Below are positions 17,377-25,502 of a stretch of DNA of 39,047 bases, piece after piece (positions within the stretch are counted from its first letter, which is position 1; every line of letters starts with the position of its first letter). This stretch comes from Streptomyces diastatochromogenes (GTDB lineage Bacteria > Actinomycetota > Actinomycetes > Streptomycetales > Streptomycetaceae): contig LIQL01000240.1 of assembly GCA_001418405.1 (NCBI GenBank), forward strand, positions 318 to 39,364. The letters run 5' to 3'. Under the pieces are notes generated by a model. That model saw nothing but the letters and a program-made list of their open reading frames with translations. It was not told the origin of the DNA and searched no databases. The position numbers and the translations under genes are program-made.

Positions 17377-17420
17377 TGTCTGATACATCGTCGAATGTGG
17401 CGAGATGTGAGGTACATCTC
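17377..17420. promoter_or_regulatory. Twin TGT-N5-ACA dyads between permease genes
   Basis: TGTCTGATACA (17377-17387) and TGTGAGGTACA (17406-17416) share arms TGT/ACA with a 5-nt centre and start 29 nt apart. The second has extended arms, GAGATGT-N5-ACATCTC (17402-17420). They lie about 180-220 nt before the first permease gene. The pattern would suit a GntR- or TetR-type repressor; the regulator is not identified. Confidence 0.35.
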
Positions 17421-17497
17421 AAAGGCGACCTACCCGCGCGGAACCGCCCCAACGAGCCGGCGCGCCCCGCGGCGGCCCGCCGCCCGGCGTCCGGCCC

Positions 17498-18880
17498 TCA
17501 GCCCCGCACCCGACGGGCCCTCAACTCCCGCAACCCCGCCACCACCAGCACCGCGGCGGTCGCACCGGCCGACCACAGCAACTGCGGCCGGGCGGTGTCA
17601 TCGGTCAGCATCAGCACGATCACCGCGCCCATCGCCGCCAGCGCCACCCACGTCAAATAGGGGAACGCCCACATCCGCAGCACCAGCCGCTCCGGCGCCT
17701 CCCGTTCGATCCGCGGCCGCAGCCGCAACTGGGAGACCGCGATCAGTCCCCAGACGAACAGCAGCACCGCACCGACCGCGTTGAGCAAGTACAGGAACAC
17801 CGAATCCGGCCACTCCAGGTTGAGCAGCACCGAGACGAAGCCGAACGCCACCGACGCCAGCACCGCCCGCCGCGGCACCCCGCCGCCGGACACCTTCAAC
17901 AGCCCGCGCGGCGCCTCGCCGCGCTCGGCCAGCGAGAACACCATCCGCGACGAGCCGTAGAGGTTGGCGTTCAGCGCCGACAGCAGCGCCACGAACACCA
18001 CGACGTTCATGATCTGCCCGGCACCCGGCACCCCGACGCGGTCCAGCACCATCACGTACGGGCTCTTGCCCGGCTCCATCGACGACCAGGGCAGCACGGT
18101 GACGATGACCAGCATCGAGCCCACGTAGAAGAAGAGGATCCGCCACACCGCGCTGCGCACCGCCCGGCCCACCGCCCGCGCCGGATCGTCCGACTCGGCC
18201 GCCGCGATGGTGACGACCTCCAGGCCGCCGAAGGCGAACACCACCGCCAGCACGCCGGAGACCACCCCGGACCAGCCGTGCGGCAACAACCCGCCGTGCC
18301 CCGTCAGGTTGGTCAGCCCCACCGGCTCGGTGTCCGGCAGCACCCCGAAGACCGCCAGCAGGCTCAGGGCCAGGAACAGCACGATCGCGGTGACCTTCAA
18401 CGTCGCGAACCAGAACTCGAACTCGCCGAAGTTCTTCACCGCGGCCAGGTTGGCGACGGTGAACACCACCATGAAGAGCAGCACCCACCCCCACTGCGGT
18501 ACCGCCGGCAGCCAGCCGTGCGCGATCTGCGCCGCGCCGGTGGCCTCCACGGCCAGCACCACCACCAGCAGGAACCAGTACAACCAGCCCACGCTGAAAC
18601 CGGCCCACCGCCCGAGCGCCCGCTCCGCGTGCACCGAGAACGCCCCGGAGGCCGGCATCGCCGCGGACATCTCCCCGAGCATCCGCATGATCAGCATCGC
18701 CAGCGCCCCGGCGATCAGATAGGACAGCACGATCCCCGGTCCGGCCACCGCGATGCCCGCGCCGGAGCCCACGAACAGCCCCGCCCCGATCACCCCGCCC
18801 AGACCCAGCATCGTCAGGTGGCGCTGCTTGAGCCCCGCGGACAGCGGCTCTTTCTCGACCAGGGGCGGTGCGTCGTGCAT
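17498..18880 (-). CDS. AAT-family amino-acid permease, copy 2
   Basis: 460 residues and about 12 membrane helices, clearly a paralogue of the copies on both sides. It has the same SAGLKQRHLTMLGLGGVIGAG entry to helix 1, MRMLGEMSAAMPASGAFSVHA and NFGEFEFWF landmarks. ATG at 18880 (MHDAPPLVEKEPLS) is chosen because the residues before it are not permease-like, although no strong ribosome site is seen. The upstream region (18881-19217, 337 nt) is shared with the divergent bioY gene and contains a perfect CRP-type dyad at 19014-19027. No terminator hairpin was found after this gene. Confidence 0.9.
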   Translation of the reverse strand: MHDAPPLVEKEPLSAGLKQRHLTMLGLGGVIGAGLFVGSGAGIAVAGPGIVLSYLIAGALAMLIMRMLGEMSAAMPASGAFSVHAERALGRWAGFSVGWLYWFLLVVVLAVEATGAAQIAHGWLPAVPQWGWVLLFMVVFTVANLAAVKNFGEFEFWFATLKVTAIVLFLALSLLAVFGVLPDTEPVGLTNLTGHGGLLPHGWSGVVSGVLAVVFAFGGLEVVTIAAAESDDPARAVGRAVRSAVWRILFFYVGSMLVIVTVLPWSSMEPGKSPYVMVLDRVGVPGAGQIMNVVVFVALLSALNANLYGSSRMVFSLAERGEAPRGLLKVSGGGVPRRAVLASVAFGFVSVLLNLEWPDSVFLYLLNAVGAVLLFVWGLIAVSQLRLRPRIEREAPERLVLRMWAFPYLTWVALAAMGAVIVLMLTDDTARPQLLWSAGATAAVLVVAGLRELRARRVRG

Positions 18881-19217
18881 CGGCTCGTAACTCTCGCAAG
18901 GGGCGGGATCGCCGCCCGGTTTGGGGGAACTCCACAGGTGACCGCGGAGCCGTCCCAGTGTCCCCGCCCCCGGCCGGCTAGCACAAAACCGGCCACGCAC
19001 CACTGCCCGGCCCGTGACGAGCATCACGTGACCTGCGAAGACGTATCGCGCGCCGAAGGGCTCGGGCATTCTGGCGGTTGTCCGGAACTCCCCAAGCGGG
19101 CCGGTACGGCTTTGTCACCGCTACACGATGATCGCCGCCGCCCCCCTGAACTAACGTCATCACGTCCCGCCGGACCGCTCCACCCGGACGGTCCCCTCAC
19201 ACCCGCGGAGTCCCCTG
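18881..19217. other. Divergent promoter region of permease 2 and bioY
   Basis: 337 nt without a credible gene. Apart from the CRP-type dyad at 19014-19027, the clearest signal is TAACGT (19152-19157), a possible -10 for bioY. I see no biotin-repressor palindrome. Confidence 0.5.
19014..19027. promoter_or_regulatory. CRP-type dyad GTGA-N6-TCAC
   Basis: The core is symmetrical and extends by one more pair (CGTGA-N6-TCACG). It agrees with the general CRP consensus and differs by one base from the streptomycete Crp pattern GTG-N6-GNCAC (from memory). It lies about 135 nt before permease 2 and 190 nt before bioY. Confidence 0.45.
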
Positions 19218-19817
19218 ATGAGCACAGCCGCCCCCACCCTCCTGCCCGGAGCGGTCCTCGCCGACCTGCTGCCGGCCGCCACCGACACCCGCGCCCGCGT
19301 CCGCGACGCGGCGCTGGTCGCCGGCGGCGCCGTGATCACCGGCATCGCGGCCCAGATCGCGGTCCCGGTCCCCGGCTCCCCGGTCCCGGTCACCGCCCAG
19401 ACCTTCGCCGCCCTCCTGGTGGGCACCTCGCTCGGCGCCCGCCGCGGGCTGCTGTCGCTGGCGCTCTACGCCCTGCTCGGCATGGCCGGCGTGCCGTGGT
19501 TCGCGGGCGGCGCCTCGGGCGCCGGCGGGGCCACCTTCGGCTACGTCCTCGGCATGCTGCTCGCCGCCACCGCCGTGGGCGCACTGGCCCGCCGCGGCGG
19601 CGACCGCGGGGTGCTCCGCACCGCCGCCACGATGGTCGCCGGCAACGCCGTGATCTACGCGATCGGCGTCCCCTACCTCGCGTTGAGCACCGGCATGTCC
19701 TTCGGCCAGGCCGTCGCCGTCGGCATGGTGCCGTTCCTGATCGGCGACGCCGTCAAGATCGCCCTGGCGATGGGCGCGCTGCCCACCGCCTGGAAGCTGG
19801 CCGGCCGCCGCGGCTGA
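19218..19817 (+). CDS. bioY: BioY-type biotin transporter (ECF substrate-binding subunit)
   Basis: 199 residues with six predicted helices, a BioY S-component that captures biotin in the membrane. Typical BioY features are VPVPGSPVPVTAQTFAALLVG (residues 49-69) followed by LGARRGLLSLALYALLGMAGVPWF, and the C-terminal GDAVKIALA helix. The ATG has GCGGAG 7 nt upstream. No ATPase (BioM) or T-component (BioN) gene is nearby, so the protein either works alone or borrows a shared ECF module from elsewhere. A 20-bp hairpin terminates it. It interrupts the permease cluster and is transcribed against it. Confidence 0.9.
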   Translation: MSTAAPTLLPGAVLADLLPAATDTRARVRDAALVAGGAVITGIAAQIAVPVPGSPVPVTAQTFAALLVGTSLGARRGLLSLALYALLGMAGVPWFAGGASGAGGATFGYVLGMLLAATAVGALARRGGDRGVLRTAATMVAGNAVIYAIGVPYLALSTGMSFGQAVAVGMVPFLIGDAVKIALAMGALPTAWKLAGRRG

Positions 19818-19831
19818 CCGCCCGCACCGAC

Positions 19832-19874
19832 GCCGGCGGGGCCCGCACCCACCCTGGGTGCGGGCCCCGCCGGC
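19832..19874. terminator. Bidirectional terminator between bioY and permease 3
   Basis: A 20-bp perfect inverted repeat (19832-19851 and 19855-19874) with only three bases between the arms, between convergent genes. Confidence 0.85.
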
Positions 19875-19885
19875 TGTCCGCGTCG

Positions 19886-21349
19886 TCACACCTGCTCGGG
19901 CGCCTCGGCCGCCGCGGCCGGTTCCGCCGCGCGCGGGCGCCGCTTCTGGAGCACCAGCCCGGCCACCAGCACCACCGCGGCCGCCACCACCGACAGCACC
20001 ATCTGCTCCCGGCCGTCCTTGTCGTAGAACATGTAGCCCACGACGAAGACGATCAGCGCGATGGTGGCGTACGTCAGCCACGGGTACAGCCACATCCGCA
20101 CCGTCAGCCGCTCCGGCATCTCCCGTTCGATGGTCCGGCGCATCCGCAGCTGCGAGAAGCAGATGACCAGCCAGACGAAGAGCGCCACCGCGCCCGAGGA
20201 GTTCAGCAGGAACTGGAAGATGGTGTCCTTCGAGGTGTAGCTGAAGATCGTCGCGATGAACCCGAAGGCCACCGACGCCCAGATCGCCACCGCCGGCACT
20301 CCGCCCTTGTTGACGGTCGCGAACGCCTTCGGCGCGTCGCCGCGCTCACCGAGCGAGAACGCCATCCGGGACGCCGTGTAGAGCCCGGAGTTCAGGCAGG
20401 ACAGCACCGCGGTCAGCACCACCACGTCCATCACCACGTCCACGCCCGGGATGTGCAGCGACTTCAGCACCGCCACGTACGGGCTCTTCGTCACCTCCGG
20501 GTCGTCCCACGGCAGCAGCGTCACGATCACCGCGATCGACCCGATGTAGAAGAGCGCGATCCGCCAGATCACGCTGTTCACGGCCTTGCGGACGGCCGCC
20601 ACCGGGTTCGGCGACTCGCTCGCCGCCAGCGTCACGATCTCGCTGCCCATGAAGGAGAAGACCACCAGCAGCATTCCGGAGAGGATCGCCCCCGGCCCCT
20701 TCGGCAGGAACCCGCCGTGTCCCAGGAGGTTCGCGGTGCCCACCGCGTGCTGCCCCGGCGGCAGTCCGAAGATCGCCAGCGCGCCGACCACGATGAAGAT
20801 CACGATCGCCACGACCTTGATGCCGGCGAACCAGAACTCGAACTCGCCGAACGATCCGACCGACACCAGGTTGGTGCCGGTCAGCACGATCATCACCAGC
20901 AGCGCCCAGGCCCACTGCGGCACCGCCGGTATCCAGCCGGTCAGGATCGATGCCGCCGCGGTCGCCTCGACCGCCAGCACCACCGACCAGAAGAACCAGT
21001 ACAGCCAGCCGATGGTGAAGCCGGCCCAACGGCCCAGCGCCCGGTCCGCGTACGCGGAGAACGAGCCGGAGGTGGGGGAGGCCGCGGCCATCTCGCCCAG
21101 CATCCGCATCACCAGCACGACCAGCAGACCGGTCAGCGCGTACGAGAGGAGGATCCCCGGGCCGGCGGCATTGATGCCGGCCCCGGATCCGACGAACAGG
21201 CCGGCGCCGATGACTCCGCCAATGGCGATCATGGACAGATGGCGGTTCTTGAGGCCGGCCTGGAGCCCTTCGGGCGACCGGTTCGCGGAGCCGTTGCCGG
21301 GTTCACCGGCCGCAGGAACCGCGTGGGAGGTAGGCGGGTGCGCGCCCAT
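19886..21349 (-). CDS. AAT-family amino-acid permease, copy 3 (GabP-like)
   Basis: 487 residues and about 12 membrane helices. The landmarks are GVIGAGLFVGSGAGINAAGPG in helix 1, MRMLGEMAAASPTSGSFSAYA, and SFGEFEFWFAGIKV. It is the most GabP/ProY-like of the three by its YADRALGRWAGFTIGWLYWFFW and LLNSSGAVALFVWLVI segments. The substrate (GABA, proline or another amino acid) remains a guess. The C-terminus is Ala/Glu/Pro-rich after the last helix. ATG at 21349 has GAAGGACGG 8-16 nt upstream; a GTG two codons earlier is less well placed. It is divergent from rpiB across a 190-nt region full of AACG/CGTT half-sites. Confidence 0.9.
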   Translation of the reverse strand: MGAHPPTSHAVPAAGEPGNGSANRSPEGLQAGLKNRHLSMIAIGGVIGAGLFVGSGAGINAAGPGILLSYALTGLLVVLVMRMLGEMAAASPTSGSFSAYADRALGRWAGFTIGWLYWFFWSVVLAVEATAAASILTGWIPAVPQWAWALLVMIVLTGTNLVSVGSFGEFEFWFAGIKVVAIVIFIVVGALAIFGLPPGQHAVGTANLLGHGGFLPKGPGAILSGMLLVVFSFMGSEIVTLAASESPNPVAAVRKAVNSVIWRIALFYIGSIAVIVTLLPWDDPEVTKSPYVAVLKSLHIPGVDVVMDVVVLTAVLSCLNSGLYTASRMAFSLGERGDAPKAFATVNKGGVPAVAIWASVAFGFIATIFSYTSKDTIFQFLLNSSGAVALFVWLVICFSQLRMRRTIEREMPERLTVRMWLYPWLTYATIALIVFVVGYMFYDKDGREQMVLSVVAAAVVLVAGLVLQKRRPRAAEPAAAAEAPEQV

Positions 21350-21394
21350 GTGCACCGTCCTTCGATGGTTCTCGGTGTTGAACCCAGGCATTAG

Positions 21395-21444
21395 AACGTT
21401 GTTAACGATCGTTTGGAAGAGGCTGAATCCCGATCGTTGTCGTT
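21395..21444. promoter_or_regulatory. Cluster of AACG/CGTT half-sites between permease 3 and rpiB
   Basis: AACG occurs at 21395 and 21404, and CGTT at 21410, 21435 and 21441. AACGATCGTT (21404-21413) is a perfect 10-bp palindrome next to a GTTAAC centre. The stretch is AT-richer than its surroundings and lies in a divergent promoter region, consistent with a repressor-binding region for permease 3. Confidence 0.35.
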
Positions 21445-21539
21445 ACTGGGGAGTTGCCTGGAGATGCAGGCCGCGGAGTGGGGGACGAGCCGCCGCCCCG
21501 ATGGCGTCTACCCCGCGAACGACATGCCACACTCATGCC

Positions 21540-22028
<489 letters not shown>

Positions 22029-22137
22029 CCCCGGCACCGGCCGGCCCGTGCCCACCCGAACCGCGCGGCGGAACGGGTGGGCACGCCGGTCGCCGGGCCG
22101 CACCCGAAACCGCCGTCCGTCCGGAGGACACCACCCC

Positions 22138-22959
22138 ATGCCCGAGGGGCACACGATCCACCGCCTGGCCGCGGACCACCGCGAGCGGTTCGAGGGACGG
22201 ACGGTCCGCGCGAGCAGCCCGCAGGGCAAGTTCGCCGAGGGCGCGGCGCTCGTCGACGGCCAGGTCATGGAGACGGCCGAGGCCCACGGCAAGCACCTCT
22301 TCCTCGGCTTCGGCCCGGATCGCTGGATCCACGTCCACCTCGGCCTCTTCGGCAAGCTCGGCTTCGGCACCACCCCGGCCCCGCCGCCCACCGACACCGT
22401 CCGGCTCCGGCTGGTCGGCGGCGGCCACCACGCCGACCTGCGCGGCCCCACGGCCTGCGCACTGATCACCGGTGCCGAGAAGCAGGCGATACACGAGCGG
22501 CTGGGCCCCGACCCGCTGCGACCGGACGACGACGGCGACCGCGCCTGGCAGCGGATCGCCCGCAGCCGCACCACCGTCGCGGCGCTGCTGCTCGACCAGA
22601 AGGTCATCGCCGGCGTCGGCAACGTCTACCGCGCCGAGGTCCTCTTCCGGCACGGCATCGACCCCTACCTCCCCGGCCGCGCCCTGCGCCGGGACCAGTG
22701 GGACGCCCTCTGGGACGACCTGGTCGCCCTGATGCAGGAGGGCGTGAAGAACAACCGGATCGACACCGTCCGCCCCGAGCACACCCCGGAGGCCATGGGC
22801 CGCCCGCCCCGGGTCGACGACCACGGCGGCGAGGTCTACGTCTACCGCCGCACCGGCGCCGCCTGCCACCTCTGCGGCGGCGAGATCCGCACCGCCGACC
22901 TCGCCGCCCGGAACCTCTTCTGGTGCCCCGGCTGCCAGCCCGCCGCGGCCCGTCCCTGA
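22138..22959 (+). CDS. Fpg/Nei-family DNA glycosylase (endonuclease VIII-like)
   Basis: 273 residues. MPEGHTIHRLA gives the catalytic Pro2 and Glu3, exposed after removal of Met1. K52 (AHGKHLFL) is the conserved beta-elimination lysine. VIAGVGNVYRAEVLF is the helix-two-turn-helix region. The C-terminal zinc finger uses C243, C246, C263 and C266. These enzymes excise oxidised pyrimidines or purines and nick the strand. The HTIHR start and the zinc finger suggest the Nei branch rather than 8-oxoguanine-specific Fpg. The ATG has GGAGGA 10 nt upstream. It is probably co-transcribed with rpiB and convergent with the Eis-like gene. Confidence 0.93.
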   Translation: MPEGHTIHRLAADHRERFEGRTVRASSPQGKFAEGAALVDGQVMETAEAHGKHLFLGFGPDRWIHVHLGLFGKLGFGTTPAPPPTDTVRLRLVGGGHHADLRGPTACALITGAEKQAIHERLGPDPLRPDDDGDRAWQRIARSRTTVAALLLDQKVIAGVGNVYRAEVLFRHGIDPYLPGRALRRDQWDALWDDLVALMQEGVKNNRIDTVRPEHTPEAMGRPPRVDDHGGEVYVYRRTGAACHLCGGEIRTADLAARNLFWCPGCQPAAARP

Positions 22960-22999
22960 CCGGCCCCGTCCGGCTCCGCCCCGTCGGCGCCGGCAACCG

Positions 23000-24229
23000 T
23001 CAGAAGCCGTGCGGCAACCACGGCGCCACGTCCGACCCGAACGCCACCGACGCCGTCGCCAGCGCCCCGGGCCGCACCTCCCGCACCCGCCCGGCCGCGG
23101 CCAGCGCCGACAGCGCGAACCCGCCCAGGTAGGCCGAACCCAACTCCCGCACGGACAGTGCGAGTTCCGCCGGATCGGTGGTCCGCTCGCAGCTCGCGCC
23201 CTTCGCGTCCCCGGACAGCCGCCAGCGCCCCGCGTTCCACGGACAGACGTCGTCGGCCACCTCCAGCACCACGTCCACCGGCGCCTGGTACGTCCGCGCC
23301 GCCAGCGCCGCCCCGACGTCCACCGGCCGGACGAACAGCGCCTCCCGCACCCCGAGCCCGCACCGCCGCTGGTCGGCCACCATGTGCAGCAGCGGGTCGT
23401 CCACCGGCCGACTGCGCACCTGCACCGACGACGTCAGGTCGATCCCGAACAGATAGCGCCACAGCGCCGCGTACGCCACCGGATCCAGCGCGTCGACCTG
23501 GCGCAGCAGCACCGTGCCGCACGGCCCGGCGTGGTCCCAGTCGGGCTTGACGGCGTACCGGGCGTAGCCCCGCACCTCGCCGTCCACCTCGGCCAGCACG
23601 CACTGCAACTGACCGGCCCCCTGCCGCTCGTCCGCCGGGTCGAGCACCCCCGACCGCTCCCAGTGCGGGCGGCGCGCCAGCATCCCGGGCCTGGTCGGCA
23701 CCAGCCGCCCGTAGACCTCCTCGCACGCGGCGAGCGCCGCCACCGGATCCACCAGCCGCAGCCGGACGCCGTCCGTGCCGGGCAGCTCCGGCGCGGCCAA
23801 CCGCACGGTGTCCACGGTCATCCGCAGGTCCTGGGTGGCCGGGCCGTACCCGAACCGCCCGTAGATCGCCGGCTCGGTGGCGGTCAGCACCGCCAGCGCC
23901 TCCCCGCGCTCGTGCACGTCCGCCAGCTGGTGCCGCATCATCGAGCGCAGCACGCCGCGCCGCCGGTGGGTCGGCTGGACGCTGATCAGGGTGACCCCCG
24001 CCACGGCCAGTTCCGCGCCGCCCGGCACCGTTAGTCCGAACGAGAACGATCCGCCGGTGCCGACGATCTCCGCGCCGTCCCGGACCGCGAACGCCCGCTC
24101 GACCTCGGTGATCGACCGCCACCACGCGCGCCGCTCCGGCCCGTCGGGAACCCCGCCGAACGCCACGTCCAGCTTGTCGTACCAGGCATCCCACTCGACG
24201 TCCCGCAACTGCCGCAACTCTGTTGTCAT
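23000..24229 (-). CDS. Eis-like GNAT N-acetyltransferase
   Basis: 409 residues, the length of the Eis family (two GNAT folds plus a sterol-carrier-like domain). The acetyl-CoA loop is VQPTHRRRGVLRSMM near residues 84-98. The conserved catalytic tyrosine is in EPAIYGRFGYG (about 118-128), and the chain ends PHGF, matching the family's use of the C-terminal carboxylate as base. Eis proteins acetylate amines on lysines, peptides or aminoglycosides; the natural substrate here is unknown. The ATG has AGGGA about 8 nt upstream. The gene is divergent from the membrane phosphatase, with a 127-nt promoter region, and convergent with the glycosylase gene, with only 40 nt between the stops. Confidence 0.88.
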   Translation of the reverse strand: MTTELRQLRDVEWDAWYDKLDVAFGGVPDGPERRAWWRSITEVERAFAVRDGAEIVGTGGSFSFGLTVPGGAELAVAGVTLISVQPTHRRRGVLRSMMRHQLADVHERGEALAVLTATEPAIYGRFGYGPATQDLRMTVDTVRLAAPELPGTDGVRLRLVDPVAALAACEEVYGRLVPTRPGMLARRPHWERSGVLDPADERQGAGQLQCVLAEVDGEVRGYARYAVKPDWDHAGPCGTVLLRQVDALDPVAYAALWRYLFGIDLTSSVQVRSRPVDDPLLHMVADQRRCGLGVREALFVRPVDVGAALAARTYQAPVDVVLEVADDVCPWNAGRWRLSGDAKGASCERTTDPAELALSVRELGSAYLGGFALSALAAAGRVREVRPGALATASVAFGSDVAPWLPHGF

Positions 24230-24356
24230 GAGCCATCCCTAGCAGCCGCCCCTCCGGCCGCGCGACCGCATTTCGAACGTGAATTCCCTGCAATTCCCCG
24301 GGGTGACGTGCAACGAATCGACGCGCCGCCGAACGGGTGGATAAGGTCCCAGGACA

Positions 24357-25502
24357 ATGACACGCGGCGCGGGAGCGGAAAGCCTGAGGGCCCGGATGCG
24401 CAAACGGCTGCACCGGGCCCGGATCGGCATGCGCAAGGCCGGGGTCGACTACTTCCGCGGCGACGGCTCCGACTGGGTCGCCCTGGCCGCCCTGCTCGCC
24501 GCCGTCCCCGCCATCGCCCTCGGCACCCTCTGGCACCCGGAGTGGATCGCGCCGACCGCACTGGTCCTCCCGATCGTCGCCGGCGGACTGCTGCTGCGGC
24601 CGGCCAACCTCCTCGCCCTGTACGCGACCTCCGCCGCCGCCCTGATCGTCGAGGCGGCGCTGTTCGGCCCGTACGACGAGGGGCGGGACCGGATCACTCC
24701 CGGCACGGTCCTGGTGGTCGCCGCGGTCGGCCTCTCCGGGCTCCTGGTCGCGCAGTTCCGCAGCCGGGTCGGTGTGCCCTGGCGACGCGGCGGCACCATG
24801 CTCTTCGACCTGCGCGAACGCATCCGCGTGCAGAGCAAACTGCCCAAGCTCCCGGACGGTTGGCACCACGAGATGGCGCTCCGCCCGGCCGGCGGCCAGT
24901 CCTTCTCCGGCGACTTCGTGGTCGCCTCCCGCACCCAGGACGGCAACGTCCTGGAGGTCGTGCTCACCGACGTCTCGGGCAAGGGCATGGACGCGGCGTC
25001 CCGGTCGCTGCTGCTCTCCGGCGCCTTCGGCGGCCTGCTCGGCTCGCTCCCGCCGCACGGCTTCCTGCCGGCCGCCAACGGCTACCTGCTGCGCCAGGAC
25101 TGGGACGAGGGCTTCGCCACCTCCGTCCACCTCGTCCTCGACCTGGAGTCCGGCGACTACGAGCTGTTCTCCGCGGGCCACCTCCCCGGCCTCCAACTCA
25201 GCGCCGGGACCGGCCGCTGGGAGGAGAAGGCGGGGGAGGGGCCGCTGCTCGGCGTCTACGACGGCGCCCAGTTCGACCCGGTCAAGGGCACGCTGCGCCC
25301 CGGCGACGTCCTGATGCTGTTCACCGACGGCCTGGTGGAGGCCGCCGACCGCGACATCGCCGAGGGCATCGACCGGCTGACCGGCGAGGCCGAGCGCTAC
25401 GTGCACGGCGGCTTCGCCGGCGCCGCCTGGCACCTGATCGAGGCCGTCGCCAAGGACGTCAACGACGACCGGGCGCTGCTGCTGATCTGTCGGGACGGCT
25501 GA
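24357..25502 (+). CDS. Membrane-bound SpoIIE/PP2C-type protein phosphatase
   Basis: 381 residues. A basic N-terminus (RMRKRLHRARIGMRKAG) leads into about three or four membrane helices (residues 40-133). A cytoplasmic SpoIIE-type PP2C domain fills 165-380. Metal-binding motifs are visible: D186 in FSGDFV, D205 in LTDVSGKGMDAA, D324 in LFTDGLVEA and the DDRALLLI end. Such proteins usually dephosphorylate anti-anti-sigma factors. No sensor (PAS/GAF) or anti-sigma kinase domain is attached, and no such partner is adjacent, so the partner is unknown. The ATG lies 9 nt after TAAGGT, suggesting a very short leader. Its 3' end overlaps the convergent antiporter gene by 44 nt. Confidence 0.88.
   Translation: MTRGAGAESLRARMRKRLHRARIGMRKAGVDYFRGDGSDWVALAALLAAVPAIALGTLWHPEWIAPTALVLPIVAGGLLLRPANLLALYATSAAALIVEAALFGPYDEGRDRITPGTVLVVAAVGLSGLLVAQFRSRVGVPWRRGGTMLFDLRERIRVQSKLPKLPDGWHHEMALRPAGGQSFSGDFVVASRTQDGNVLEVVLTDVSGKGMDAASRSLLLSGAFGGLLGSLPPHGFLPAANGYLLRQDWDEGFATSVHLVLDLESGDYELFSAGHLPGLQLSAGTGRWEEKAGEGPLLGVYDGAQFDPVKGTLRPGDVLMLFTDGLVEAADRDIAEGIDRLTGEAERYVHGGFAGAAWHLIEAVAKDVNDDRALLLICRDG

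Noticed and set aside
18278..21394. A 1038-codon plus-strand frame rich in His, Arg and Gln
   Set aside because: Shadow of two permeases and bioY; no domain, no ribosome site.
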